From Neofusicoccum parvum (taxonomy: Eukaryota; Ascomycota; Dothideomycetes; Botryosphaeriales; Botryosphaeriaceae): a DNA stretch of 64,000 nt. Position numbers and translations under genes: made by a program. The notes beneath the pieces were generated by a model, which was given only the letters and a program-made list of their open reading frames with translations, was not told the origin of the DNA and ran no database searches. Where the stretch lies: the NCBI GenBank assembly GCA_020912385.1, contig CP087211.1, positions 992,001-1,056,000 of the forward strand, in the 5' to 3' direction. The stretch's first letter is position 1. Each line of letters opens with the position of its first letter. Positions 12,420-24,019 of the stretch are shown here, piece by piece.

Positions 12420-14446
12420 CTAGAGCACGCGGCCCTTGTTCCGGCGCGTCTCCTTCACGTTGTAGTCCCTCCAGCACGCGACCAGCGGGATGGTCAGAAT
12501 CAAAATAGCCATGCCCGCGATGGACTGGTACTTCATGGAAACGCCGTATGCCCAGACGATGCCATCTCTCATCGCCGTGCCCTTGGCGTACTTCTTCTGC
12601 ACCACCAGAGAGCCGTAGATCTTCGCAATCGTGGCGGCGTCGGCCTGCGGGAGCCCCTCCTTGAGCTTCTGCGGGAAGAGGTTGGTCCAGAGCGCGCCGG
12701 AAATGCCGTAGCCGATGCCCGATCCGATGTTGGTGAAGAGAGAGAGCAGTGCAATCACCACGGCGACGTTGGCATGCGCCGCAGCCGTCATGACAGCCAT
12801 CTGCTCGCAGACGACGAGCGTGGCAGCTCCGACCGTCATGAAGATCTGGCAGCCGATGATCGAGCTGAGCGCCTCGCCCGGCTGGCGGTACTTGATGAAC
12901 AGCCCAGCCGCGAGGACGGTCATCGGAGAAGCCACCATGGCAAGCCACTTGAAGTGGTTGGTGTAGCGGATGAACCTGGGTGATCCCGTCAGTCACTGTG
13001 GCATCGGAGGGGGCCGAGGAACTTACGATCCGGTCGCGAATGCCCAGACACAAGAGCCAAGACTGTAGATGCTGCCGACATATCCGGCTTGGGAAATCGA
13101 CTGGTAGAGGGCCACCTGCAGGAACGAAGAGAAGTAGGAGCTCCAGCAGCTTCACGGAGTCAGTTCAGGCCATTCTGGAGCGCATGATGAGACGTACCTG
13201 GAAGCGATGAACAGGCAGCTGGACAAGAGACAAGCCGGAAGGACGGTGCGATCAACCAGGAGATGGAAAGGAACGAAGGAAACAGGCGAAAACCACTTCT
13301 CCCAGATACCAAAAGCGATGTTGAGGACACCGCCAAGAACAATCATGGCAATGATGTAGGGCGTCTGCCACTTCTCGGCTTGGTAGGTGGCGATTGTCAG
13401 CGGGAGGAGAAGAAGAGACCATCCGGCGGTAATGAGGAGCATGCCAATCACTGCCGTCTGTCAGCACCAATCCAATGGGGGGTCCAGGGCGCGAATTACC
13501 GTCAAACTCGACAAAGTAGTACTTGGTGGACTCCCAGAACGTACGGCCAGAGACCTCCCTGTCGGCAAAGCCGGCGTCACGGGCCTGCTTGCGAACCTTC
13601 ATGAACAGGAAGGCCATGGGAAGGCACACGGCGGGGATGACGATTGCAAAGACGCCGAATCCCCATCTCCAGCCAGCACCGTAGTAGAATCTCTCGGCGG
13701 CAGCAGGGCCGGCAAATGCAGTGGCCAGGTAGGGAGTTGAGTTGACAGCCATGATCAGGGCACGGTTGCGCAGGCTGGAGGTGTCGGCAATGAAAACGTC
13801 AATGACATAGCCGATGCCGGTGTAGCCGATCCTGTAGAAGACGGTGGCGGCAGAGTAGGTCTGCACGTCGTTGCACACGGCCATCATGATGAGGCCTGTC
13901 TCGGTCAGCAACGGTCACTGCATGGCGGTGGGGCTCGTACCGATGACCATGATCAGCACCATCAGCAGGAATCCCTCGACGCGGCCCCAGATGTCGATGA
14001 TCTTGGCAATGGGCAATCTGCACACGCCGCCGACAATGGACGCAACCACGTTGGTGGTGGTGAGCAGACCGTGCTTCTTGAAGTCACTGGTCACGTAGGG
14101 CAGCAGATTGGTGTAGGTCATGGACAGCATCGACATGGCCCAGTGGTTGAGGTAGATGCTGCACGCTCGTTAGCAGCGCACGCAGGCGGGAGGCGGGGTT
14201 CTCGCACAGGGCGTAGGCGATGAGCATCGACTTGGTGGTCCAGGCACTGGTGATGGCCTCCATCTCGGCCACGCCGTGGAACATGTGCTCCTCGTTCTTG
14301 TCGTCATCGCCGCGGTCAGAGTGGACGGGCTCGGCCGTCTCGTTGATCTCGGACTTGGGCTCGACGCTGGCCGGGTTGGCGGTCTCGGGCGGCGAGGGCT
14401 GGACGTCGTCGGCGGCAGCTTTCTTCTCAAAGAGCTTGAAGGCCAT
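12420..14446 (-). CDS. Siderophore-iron MFS transporter (Sit1/MirB family)
   Basis: Major facilitator predicted to import ferri-siderophores as a proton symporter in the plasma membrane. Six exons give 594 aa, normal for the family: 14446-14208, 14158-13941, 13895-13500, 13450-13198, 13149-13027 and 12975-12420. All five introns are 45-51 nt with GT-AG ends, and the splices rebuild typical family stretches such as LIYLNHWAMSML and MVIGLIMMAV. The N-terminus is hydrophilic and acidic for about 70 residues (two D/E-rich runs), followed by about 14 hydrophobic segments; the tail is basic (RRNKGRVL). It is co-oriented with the ABC transporter and NRPS, as in A. fumigatus. Its own 508-bp upstream gap, shared with the divergent arylsulfotransferase gene, has no ATCWGATAA motif that I can see. 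Confidence 0.93.
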
Positions 14447-14954
14447 GGTGGATGGTGGCGGAGGGGAGGGAGGATGGGCAGACGCCGGCAGCCAGGTCGC
14501 GTGTGCACATCAATAAATAGGGACTGCAGAGTTTGTCGACCCACGGCGGTGGTTGCGGCATGCCCAGGTCGGGATTGCGTGGCGGGCTAATGCCAGAGAC
14601 GAGCCAGCTGCGCTGCGGAATCAGCCGGCGTGCATGGCGGAAGCGAGAGAGGGGCGGAGGAGATGCTCGATGGAACAGCGTGGCTCGAGGCCGGGTCGCC
14701 TCAGGCGGCAATGCAGGCTGAGCGGGTGGTGGGGGCGCCGGGGGCGAGGGCGCGCGCCGGGCAGCGAAGGTCCGCGCCGATCAGCGTCTGGCGCTGGTGC
14801 TTTTGCGCCGCCGCGGAGGGCCAGCACCGCTGCAGAGCTGCTTGCGCCCGCCGCCGCCTGCGTTTCCCGGTATCGGCTGGCCTTGCGGCCGTTGCTAGAA
14901 ATATTCCGCTGCGCGTGGCTTGTTCTGCAAACCGATCCGTCCCGGCCGCGCGCC
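14447..14954. promoter_or_regulatory. Divergent promoter: siderophore MFS / arylsulfotransferase gene
   Basis: A 508-bp GC-rich gap between two divergent start codons. No gene, TATA box or iron-GATA motif is apparent. It is a shared upstream region by position only. Confidence 0.4.
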
Positions 14955-17058
14955 ATGCCAGCCAACGCCAACACCACCACGCACCGCGTCGGCATGCTGC
15001 CGCTGCTGCTTGCGCTGCTCGCCTGCTGCGCCGCCGTCGCCGCCATCGAAACCCCGCTGGAGGCCTTTGGCACCAGCGACACCGACCCTGTGTCGTTTTT
15101 CTACTCGGTACGCCCGCCACGCCTCTCGAGACGCCTTCACTGACGCGCCGCTGCTGCAGCGCACCGACATCAAGCCTCCCGCCCTCCACATTGACGTCTA
15201 CGACCCCGAGGGGCTGTCTGACGGCTACATCTTCGTGTCGCCATGGCGTCTGTCGGAAACCGGCCCGGATCGAGGGCCCTACATCTACGACACCTCCGGT
15301 GATCTCGTCTGGAGCGGCGCCGCCGACTTTGGCCCTGCCACCGTGCACAACCCGCATGTGTGCCAGTACCAAGGCGCCGACCATCTGTGCTTGTTCTTTT
15401 GTTTTTTCCAGGGCACCGCAAACCCCGGCTTTGGCCGCGGCATGGGCGCCATTCTGGATTCGTCCTACCGCGTCGTGAAGACAGTGCAAAGCTCTGGCTC
15501 TGTGCCTGCGTCCGACATGCACGAGTTCAACCTGGTCGACGGCGGGAGAGGAGCTCTGCTCAACATCTTCATTGTGCGCCAGTACGATCTGTCTCCGTTC
15601 GGCACCTTTGAGGGCATCGGATGGATCATCGAAAGCGTCTTCCAGGAGGTGCGCGTCGAGACGGGCGAGCTGCTTTTTGAGTGGCGCAGCCTCGACCACG
15701 AAGAAACGTCGCCCAAGAACAGCAGACTGGCTCTCAACGGCAATGTTGTCGCAGGCGACGGGAAGACCACCGCTTCGCCGTGGGACTACTTCCACACAAA
15801 CTCGATCGACAAGAGCTGGCAGGGCGACTACCTGGTGTCTGGCCGTCACTTCGCCACCATCTACAAGATCTCTGGCAAGACTGGCAAGGTCGTGTGGGAG
15901 CTGAGAGGGCAGGAGGACGAGCCTTACAAGAAGGACTTTAACTTCTCCAGCCAGCACGATGCGCGCTGGGTCTCTGACAACGAGACGCACACGGTCATCT
16001 CGCTCTTTGACAATGCTTTTGACGGAATGAATGCAACCAACGACTACTCGCGCGGGCTGCTGATCAGCATCAACCACCTGCAAAAAACTGCACACCTGAT
16101 GGCCGAGTACATCTATGACGACGGGGTGCTCATGGCTCACTCTCAGGGCAGCGTGGAGGTCATGTCCAACGGCAACGCCTTTGTCGGCTGGGGAGCAGTC
16201 CCGTTCTTCTCCGAGTACCGGAACGACGGCACCCCTGTCATGCGCGGTCAAGTGGCCAGAAACGGCTCGGAAGTCATGGTGTATCGCTCGCGCAAGGCCG
16301 CGTGGACAGCCACCCCCGCAGACGCGCCCTCCCTGTGGACGTACTCCAAGGACGGCACCAACGGCACCGTCTTCTACGTCTCGTGGAACGGCGCCACGAC
16401 GGTCGGCAGCTGGAACTTCTATTCCGGCAAGACGGCCACCGGCCCCTGGGCATTGGTCGGCGCGGCGAACAAGACGGGCTTTGAAACCCGCTTCCACTCG
16501 GAAAACTTTACACAGTGGTCATATGCCGAGGCCATTGGCTCCAGCGGCACGCTCCTACGTCGGAGCGCCATCACCACCACGTTCATCCCCTCGGAGCCAC
16601 TGCGGGCATTCTGTGACGACTTTGCATGTGGCCCCCAGGACGCCGACCCGGAGGCTCCCCTGACGCTTCCCCCGGCGATCGAGGTACAGCATCCGGATCA
16701 GTTCGTCTTTGACGGTGGCTTCAACGGGAAGAGGCATTACCCGCCGCAGCCGAGGCGACCCACAATCTCGCTCACGGCCCAGGTCTTGCCACCCATCCTG
16801 CTGGGTCTGGCCGGGTTTATAATCGTGTTCTTGTTTTGGGTGTCTCCAAAAATATACGCAAGGTTTTTCAGGAAATCCAAGGGCTATGAAAGGGTGCAGA
16901 ATTCAGGCAGTCCGGAGATTGCAGAGAGCCAGGAGAGGATGCAGGGTTCAGACAGTCCGGAGATGACTGAAACGGACGTTTTTGAGGACAGTGGCGAGGA
17001 AAGTGGGGATGACAGTAGGGAGGATCGTCCGTTGAACGAGTCGTCAGCATCCCGTTGA
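14955..17058 (+). CDS. Arylsulfotransferase-family membrane-anchored protein (ASST)
   Basis: Two exons, 14955-15107 and 15160-17058, give 683 aa. The 52-nt intron (15108-15159) has a GTACGC donor and joins in phase 0. This start gives a clear signal peptide (LPLLLALLACCAAVAA, about residues 15-30); the alternative upstream frame does not. The body is the fungal ASST-type beta-propeller, with DMHEFN, the DYLVSGRH block and HDARW segments. Near the C-terminus is one transmembrane helix (ILLGLAGFIIVFLFWV) and then an acidic cytosolic tail with two near repeats of the form QxSDSPEMTE. Several NxT/S sites fit a secreted topology. The family is known for sulfate transfer between phenolic compounds in bacteria; the fungal members' substrates are unknown. 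It sits between siderophore genes and an O-methyltransferase, but without an iron-GATA site of its own. Confidence 0.85.
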
Positions 17059-17218
17059 CGGAAAAACTAAAAGTAGCTGTAAACTTATTTTTGTCTTTAT
17101 TCCGATTCTGCAAGGATTGTAGCCAGTACAGCAATGACAGCACGGTCTTGTTCCCCAACAAGCATTGATTTGCGGACAGCTGCATAAATATCGCTAATGA
17201 GTACATGGAATCACTGGA

Positions 17219-18655
17219 TCACCCCCGCCAGACAGCCTCAATGACTGCAAAGAAGTTCTGCTGCGGGTTTGCCTTCACATTCGAAACCTCGAACCGTTCG
17301 TCCGCAAGATGGAAAATGCTCTTCCAAGCATCAACCGGACGCTCCTTTGCGTTGAACAAGGCCATCAGTCTCAGGTCGGTGGCGGTTCCCATCTGCTGGA
17401 TCGAGCGTGGCATAGGTGGGCCTTCGGTCTCCCCGTGGCTGCCAATGTACTCGAAGAGAAGCACCCGAGCACCTGGTTTCAGGGACGGCACCAGTGCCCG
17501 CAGGATCTTGGCGGCCTCCTGATCGGGCCAGTCGTGAAGGATCATCTTGAACATGTAGACGTCGGCCTGCACGGGCTGGGGCTGGAAGAAGTCGTGCTCC
17601 ATGAACGTCACGCGGTCCTTGAACTCGGCAGGCACGCTCGCGTCGAACTCGGACTTGACCTTGGGGAGATCCTGGACCGTGACGGTGAGGTCGGGGAAGT
17701 TCCGCGCCAGCACCACGGCATCGTGGCCGGCCGAGCCACCAACCTGGATCGTGTCAGCGGGGGGCGTGCAGCCTCAGTCACGCGGCACTCACATCAACCA
17801 CCTTCGCCTTGCCCACGGTCTTCCAGTCGTGCGCGTCCAGCACCACGCCCTCGAGGTGGAAGATCTCCTTGACGTAGCGCATGAACTCGACAAAGTTCCT
17901 CGCCCGCCAGCCCTTCTTCTCGCCCTCGCCGTCCTTTTCCAGCAGGTCCCAGGAGTTGCCGTGCTTGCCGTAGATGCCGCCGCTGTGGAACAGCGCAAAC
18001 GACGTCTCGTTCATGTCCTGGGTCAGGGCAGGCTTGCCGCGGCTGTACCGCTGCAGGGCCTCGTTCATGACCATCATCGGCGCGCCGGCGTCGTCCAGGA
18101 TGGTCGAGGTCAGTGCGCGCAGGCCGGAGGAACGGGCCAGGGCGGCGGAGCGGGAGGTGTGCACCACGCGCGTCGACGCCCTGCCCGGCTCCGTCTCAGC
18201 GAAGATGCGGAGCGTGGCGCCGTGCTGCACGATGCGCCGGGCGACGTCCTCCGGCAGCGAAACGCGCTGCGCAATCTCGGGATACGAGGCGGAGCCGTCC
18301 ACGGGCACGGCGGACCAGAAGTCGAAGTAGTTCAGCGCGTTCAGACACGCGGCGTCGGGCATGCACTGCGGGCGTCAGGAGGGCCGTGCTGGGCGAGGAG
18401 GGAACTCACGCAGTGCACGTAGTTGAAGATGCTCTCGCTCGGGCCCTGCGTCAGGTACCACATGTCGTTCAGGCTGTCCAATAGCGCCTGGCGCACCATG
18501 AAGATGTCCGGCGACAGGTTGGAGTAGCTGGTGGGGCTGTCGGCCGCAAAGGTGGGCGCCGGCACATTGTGCTCGCTGAGGTAGCGCGTCAGCGTGGCCG
18601 ACAGCTCGGTGATTTTGGCGGCGATGCCGTTGAGCGTCGGCTGGGGGTCTGCCAT
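17219..18655 (-). CDS. SAM-dependent O-methyltransferase (plant/fungal OMT family 2)
   Basis: Exons 18655-18410, 18365-17793 and 17743-17219 give 447 aa, usual for this family. Introns are 44 and 49 nt, both GT-AG. The second splice creates the SAM-binding glycine motif KVVDVGGSAGHDA near residues 270-282. The catalytic-base region reads MILHDWPDQEA, with the family histidine. An N-terminal dimerisation/winged-helix region precedes it (PEIAQRVSLPEDVARRIV). It probably methylates a hydroxyl on an aromatic or polyketide-like small molecule. Two perfect ATCTGATAA motifs lie 219 and 292 bp upstream, linking it to iron regulation; no such enzyme is part of the classical fusarinine/coprogen pathway. 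The link is inference; the enzyme family is secure. Confidence 0.9.
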
Positions 18656-18873
18656 GGTCGGTGATGGTTGGCGACAGAGGCGGCCAGGCGGCGTCCCTTT
18701 TCAAGGCCGCAGACAGCGGACGCGCCTGCGCCTTTCCCGCTTCTGCTCGGACAATATGTCGTCGGTTCCTGCGCGCTGCACGCAGGCTCCGTCGTCGGCT
18801 TCCTCTACCTGCCTCATGCAGCGTCGACAGCGCGCGGCAGGGCGAGCGGGCAGCGAAGGCGGCGATCGGGCCC

Positions 18874-18955
18874 ATCTGATAAAATGCCACGGTGCCCCAC
18901 CCGCACAGGCGCCATGCTTGGCACCGGCGAGGCGGCCACCTGCAGCATCTGATAA
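18874..18955 (+). promoter_or_regulatory. Pair of iron-responsive GATA motifs upstream of the OMT
   Basis: ATCTGATAA occurs at 18874-18882 and again at 18947-18955; the second is extended to ATCTGATAAGAT, identical to the site in the ABC transporter promoter. They are 73 bp apart, about seven helical turns, on the same strand. They lie 219-300 bp upstream of the O-methyltransferase ATG and no gene start is closer. Confidence 0.65.
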
Positions 18956-19975
18956 GATGGCGCGCCGGCACCGACGCCCTGCCCGCGCTAGTGTAAGGAA
19001 AAGCCGATGGCAGATGCTAAGCCGCTAGCAGCGCCACTAAAACATCTGCAGACCACGCCGCCTTGGCCGCCTGCCACCGTTGCCGTCACCGCTCCCCTGT
19101 GGCCGTGTGGCGGGCAGGCGTCTCTGTGCGACGCGGCCAGAGACGCGCTGATTAGATCCGGCGGTAAGACGCCTCTGCAGCCGGCCCGGTCCGAAACTGT
19201 GTTTTAGACTTATTGCCAGCGGAGCCAGCCGGCCGCAGCCTGCCCCACGGGGCCTGCCACCCGTCTGACCTGGGTCACGCCGCCCGCGTCCACCCAGACC
19301 TCCGGCCCGGCGGCTGGATGCAGGAGGATCCTCCGCAGTGTCCAAGGGAAGAAAACTTTTTCGTTGACGCGTCTGCGGTGCTTGGCGCAGCCGTGGGTGG
19401 ACACCATCATGCGAGCAGCGGAGGCCGGTGCTTGGCGCTCCGCTCGCCCTCTCCTCTCCTCCACTGCTTCGTGGCCCTCGAACCAGACGTGCGGTTAAAT
19501 GCGGGAGGAGTCGGAACCATGACCGCCCATGCAGGAACATCCTGCTGCTGCATCCTTCTGTGGCCGTGCGAAGATCGGTAATTCCCCGTTGCCGGTCGCT
19601 TGCGTGGAGAATGCCTGAGTCCCAAAAATAGATGCTGTCGAAACGGAGTGGGTTGGTCTCGGTCCATGGAAGCTTGGATCATGTTCCGCTGTGCAATGTT
19701 ATGAAACCACTACGCATTGAAGACCTGGCGAGGCATAGGAGTTAAGTTAAGTCAGCATCAATCCTGATATCGCGCGTAGTCAGCATTGCATTTCTTATTG
19801 TATTTAATTTGAGAATGACTGGCTCTCTTGCTGTAAAGCCGTATTAGTTGTCCGCCCGTCAATACCATTTTTCATCCTCCCGCTTGTAGTGTTTGATGGT
19901 CCTCCCGCTTGTAAAGTTTTGATTGTCCCTTTCATCGTCCGTCTTTCCTGAATCTCCCAGACCATCTTCGCCCAT
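18956..19975. other. Gene-free stretch
   Basis: About 1 kb without a convincing gene. The first half is GC-rich with short uninformative frames; the part after 19690 turns AT-rich. Around 19876-19928 a phrase of the form CCTCCCGCTTGTA is repeated directly. Confidence 0.5.
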
Positions 19976-20057
19976 GGGGAGATGAAGCATTCATCCGGAT
20001 AGCCTCGGCGTATGTTGTGGGTGCCATTTGCGTACGGACGGATGATTCAACTCCCTA
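19976..20057. mobile_element. MITE-like inverted-repeat element, copy D (82 bp)
   Basis: It starts near ATGGGGAGATGAAGCATTCA and ends TGATTCAACTCCCTA, matching the ends of the copies at 24885 and 61928. The inverted ends share the core GAAGCATTCATCCGGA. It lies 14 bp downstream of the stop codon of the orphan-family gene, so probably in its 3' UTR. Confidence 0.6.
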
Positions 20058-20071
20058 CCCAGCTCGCTGAC

Positions 20072-21477
20072 TTAGCCATACAATTTTTCGTCATCATCGT
20101 CAGGTTCACCCTCGTCATCCGCATCGTCCGCATCCTTCATGGCAGTATCTTCATCTTCGCCTGCAGCCTGTTAGTTATACCCTCGAATCGTGGAGCCGAA
20201 AACTTACCTTCGGCGCTCTCTTCCGACGACACGTTGAGACGAGGAGAACCCGAGCTGGTCTTCTTCTCAAGCGGTTCCAGCAAGCGGGATATGTGCTCGA
20301 GGTTTTCGTGGAACGCGGTCAGAATGCAAAGCTCTCGGATCAGGTTCTGGCGCTCAACCTCCTCCGCAGCGGCTTGATATCCTTGCTGAGCGAATTTCTT
20401 CATGACAGTCCGGTATCCACGATCAAGAATCCGCAGTTGCCGCTTCTGGACAGTCAGAGCGTTCTGCTCCCGAGTGTTCTCGTGGAAGGGTGTGTTCTGC
20501 ATGGTCCAGGTGGCAAACTGATCCCACTGGTCCTTCGTGACGAACTTGACATCGTTGCTCTTTCCGGACGGCTCGACCGCCAGTCCGTTGCCAGAGTCCC
20601 AGTAGCTCTCGGAGATGACAGCCATGATGATCTCTGCGGGCGTGGCCTCGTCTGCGTCGCTGATGTACGACACGACCGACCAGTCCATGCGATACGGCGA
20701 CGCGTGCTTTGCCCTGAGGCCGGGGGGATTGAGAGTATACATCGCCGTTGCCTCGACGAGCATCATCAACGGCGAGGAACTGACATGCTTGTTGTGTTGC
20801 TTGTCGTTCCTTTTGAAGGCATCCTTGGCGAAGCCAATGTAGCTCCACGGGTTGGCAAGGGGCCTCGACCTCTTGTATGAGGGGAGCGCCTTGAGACGCT
20901 GCTCGGCCTTGTCGCAGAAGACTTGGATCCTGGTACGCATCGAGTTCCGGCTCTCCTTCGCTTTGCGCATATGCTCCGCGTAGTCCTTCTTGTCCGTCTC
21001 GGTGTTGGCGCTGTGCATTAGATTGGCGTAATAGCCGGGATCTCCAATGTACCGCAGCTCCTCCTTGGTGTAGTTGCCCACCAGAGAGTCGATCTTCTTC
21101 TGGACCGCCCTGTTGGTGCCGTTTCCATACACCCGGAGGTTGGCGGTGACCTCGAGCAGTTGGTTCGGTGTCGGCGATGTCTTGTCCTTGTCGTGGACCA
21201 GAGCCCGCTGGTAAATCGAAGGCTGCTTCTCCACGCGCGCATCCCACTTTGTCATGAACCTAGCCAACGGCTCGTGGCGCCTACGCTCCTTCAGAGTCTT
21301 CTTCAGCAGGGGAACGTTCCCATCAACGATGGTCTCGAGAAACTCTTTGGGGAGAGCAGAGAGGAGCTTGCAGCCGACGAGCGAAAAGGTGATCTCGGGG
21401 GTCTCGTTGCGGCCCCCGTCGTTGAGAGACCCATGCCAGGGGGAGGCTTCCTTGTACACACGGTTTAAGAACGGCAT
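20072..21477 (-). CDS. Orphan-family protein, intact paralogue
   Basis: I do not recognise this family. Exons 21477-20208 and 20160-20072 give 452 aa; the 47-nt intron (20161-20207) has GTAAGT and a CTAAC branch point. Splicing replaces a basic read-through by an acidic tail rich in D and E ending EKLYG. The body is hydrophilic and helical, without signal peptide or clear membrane span; residues about 330-400 look coiled-coil-like. A TAG lies four codons upstream in frame, so the ATG at 21477 is the first usable one. A diverged paralogue lies at 25634-27326: compare QPSIYQRALVHDKDKTSPTP with RPAIYSIVLVNERGNSPTP, and TPFHENTREQ with TPYFENLREE. A LINE sits 27 bp upstream of the start, so expression may be altered. 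Confidence 0.7.
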
Positions 21478-21504
21478 GTGTCCGTACTACCCTCGCGTAG
21501 GCCG

Positions 21505-24019
21505 TTCTTCAATAGATAAATAAATAAATAAATTCATTTTCATCCCGATTTAGCTCCCTTACGGGTCCATGCGGGGTAGGCTATCTATAGTAGTTTACAC
21601 GAGGGGGAAAACCTTTCCTAGGTAGAAAACCTCTCCTCTCTTTATATTGGGTGCGTTACCCCTTCTTTTCCCGTTTTTCTGCTTACCAGTAGTGGCTGCT
21701 GTGGCAGTCCTACAATTACCCTAGGTATTGATTCCTAGCTCTCTCATTCCATCCTAGTCTCCTTGGTCCACTGGGTCCTCCTGGTCCTCTTGGTTTTCCT
21801 GGTCCATTTCCTTCGCCAGGCTAAATTGGCCTAGCAGCCCCAGCTTTAGAAACCACTCCGTGGCCGTATAGACTCCTTTCTTTGTTGTCAGCAGAGTGCG
21901 GTAGTCTGTGGTTTGAGCTTTATAAAGCATCTGGGCTCTGCCTGCTTGGAAGTGAGGACAGAATAAGAGGATATGCTTTGGAGTTTGTCTGTGCCAGCCG
22001 CATAGGCATGCAGGGCTTGGATGGTCTGGCACCTTACGTCTAGAGAGGTAGTCCTCCAGTCCAATATGTTCTGTTCTCAGCAGGGTAAGTAGTGTACTCT
22101 GTGGTTTCAGTAGGCCACTGTGTAGTTGCCCGATCTTTGGGTTCTAGGGTGAACTCTGGGCTACTGGCCTCCCCTCCTGCCTGGTTTGCTCTGTCCACCT
22201 CTTTTTCCACTGCTCCCTTATTGCCATGCGGAGTTAGGTCCTCTGTGGTAGTTTCTGTGCATTAGGTGGGCAGCTACTAAGGAGGGAGTTCACTCTCCCC
22301 TCAAGCCGCTTCCCTCTAGCTGGGCTAGCTGTTCCCTTTGTACTGAATGCTGCTCTGGCTGCTACCTTGATGTCCCTGCATGTTGCCTCAATTACTGCCG
22401 TTGCTGGTCCTTCCCTGGTCCGGATAGAGTGGGCCAAGGTCAGTTCATCCAGGTGTAGTAGGAGGGGGGGGATCCCAGTCTCATGTTCCAGTGTTTGCGT
22501 AGGGGTAGACTTATAGGCACCTGCTATAGTGCGTAGGCACTGGTTCTGGATCTTCTCAAGGGGTTTGGTTGCTGTCCTTCTCCACCCTAGGGTACCCTCT
22601 GGCGTGTGCCATACACCACACCCATAGGTGAGGACTGGCCTCACTATAGCTGTGTAGATGTGGCGCGCCTTGGTAAAGGAAGCGCCCCAGGTTGATGCGG
22701 CAAGCCTGGTAAGGGACATGCACTGTCTGGTGGCTTTGGCACTGGTTTCCTTGATATGTGGGCCCCACCTCAGCTTGCTGTCAACATGGACGCCTAGTAT
22801 CTTGATCAGTGGCTCTGGGTTTCCCTCAAAGCCAGGAATCTGGATTTTTGCCGCCATGTTGAACCTGCGTGGTTTCCTGCTGAAGTGGATGAGGTGGTAC
22901 TTGTCTGGGGAGAAGGCTGATCCATGGGTGGCTGCCCACTTTTCACAGGTCCTATTTGCTCCTTCAAGCACCCTACAGTTGTGCTCTGTAGACCTGCTAA
23001 AGGTCAGGATGTTTGTATCATCTACAAACCTAAGGGGGAAGACATTCCCCCTTCTAAGCTCTGTGAGGAGGTTGGAGGCAAAGAAGAGGTATAGGATTGG
23101 TGATAATGAGGAGCCTTGTGGGATCCCTGTGGGGGTGGAGATGGCCTGGCTTGTGTGTCCTCCAAAGAGGAGCTGTGTTGACCTTTCACTCAGAAAGGAG
23201 TGGGTAAACCTCTCCACCCAGCCTGGTAGCCTTGCAGCTTTCATGTTGTGGAGGAGTCTCTCATGGGACACATGGTCGTATGCCCCAGAGATGTCTAAGC
23301 TGAGGACAGAGGCTACTAGGCCTGGATCCTGTTTCCAGACAGCGTGGATTTGTTCTGTGAGAAGACTAAGGGCAGTAACCGCTGATCTACTCCTCCTGGC
23401 TCCCATCTGATAGTCTGGGAGGAGGTGGTTGGTTTCAGTGGCCTGGGAGATTCTGTCTGCCACAATCCGCTCAAGCAGCTTGCCTAGTGTGTTGAGTAGG
23501 GCAATTGGTCTGTATGCCTTTGCCTTGGTGTAGTCTTCTCTCTGTGGTTTCTTTAGTACCACAGTGGTAGAGGTTTTGAACTGTCTAGGATGGTAGGCTA
23601 GTGCTAGGCATCTCTGGAAGAGTCTAGTAATTGGCTTGCCTAGCACTTGTGCACACTGCTTTAGGATTCTGTTGATGATCTTATCTGGCCCAGGTGCCTT
23701 GTCTGGGGGAAGCCGCTTGATGGTGTGGAGTACCTGCTCTTCTGTAATATCCTGTGAGATTTCTACTGGGGCTGGATATGTATACCCGTCTAGGTCAGAG
23801 AGGTTGGCTTCTTTTGGTGGGGGAAAGAACTGGCTTCTAAGGATGTTGGTTTTTGTCTGAATGTCATGGTGTAGTTGTCCTTCTGTGTCCTGGAGTGGGG
23901 GAAACTGGGGTGGAGCTGGTGGCTCTAGTGCCCTTGTTCTGGCCCATTTTGAGAGTTTCCAGATGGCGCCTGGGTTTGAGGTGATTTCAGCTACTGTTTT
24001 TCGCCTTCTTCAATAGATA
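21505..24019 (-). mobile_element. 5'-truncated LINE (non-LTR retrotransposon) with target-site duplication
   Basis: The element proper is about 21520-24004, flanked by the 15-bp direct repeat TTCTTCAATAGATAA at 21505-21519 and 24005-24019. Its 3' end (left, minus strand) is an ATTT-type simple repeat, a common LINE tail. The reverse-transcriptase frame is open from the truncation point: PPDKAPGPDKI, then KAYRPIALLNTLGK, LDISGAYDHVSHERL, GIPQGSSLSPILYLFF and the active-site box RFVDDTNIL. In-frame stops at 22234-22236 (TAA) and 22144-22146 (TAG) break the frame, after which the C-terminal Cys/His segment (LCGWHRQTPKHILLFCPHF) continues in the same frame to 21754. No endonuclease domain remains. 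It is a dead copy. Confidence 0.88.

Noticed and set aside
14701..16497. 598-aa minus-strand frame
   Set aside because: Antisense shadow of the arylsulfotransferase-family gene; Arg/Ala/His-rich with no domain.
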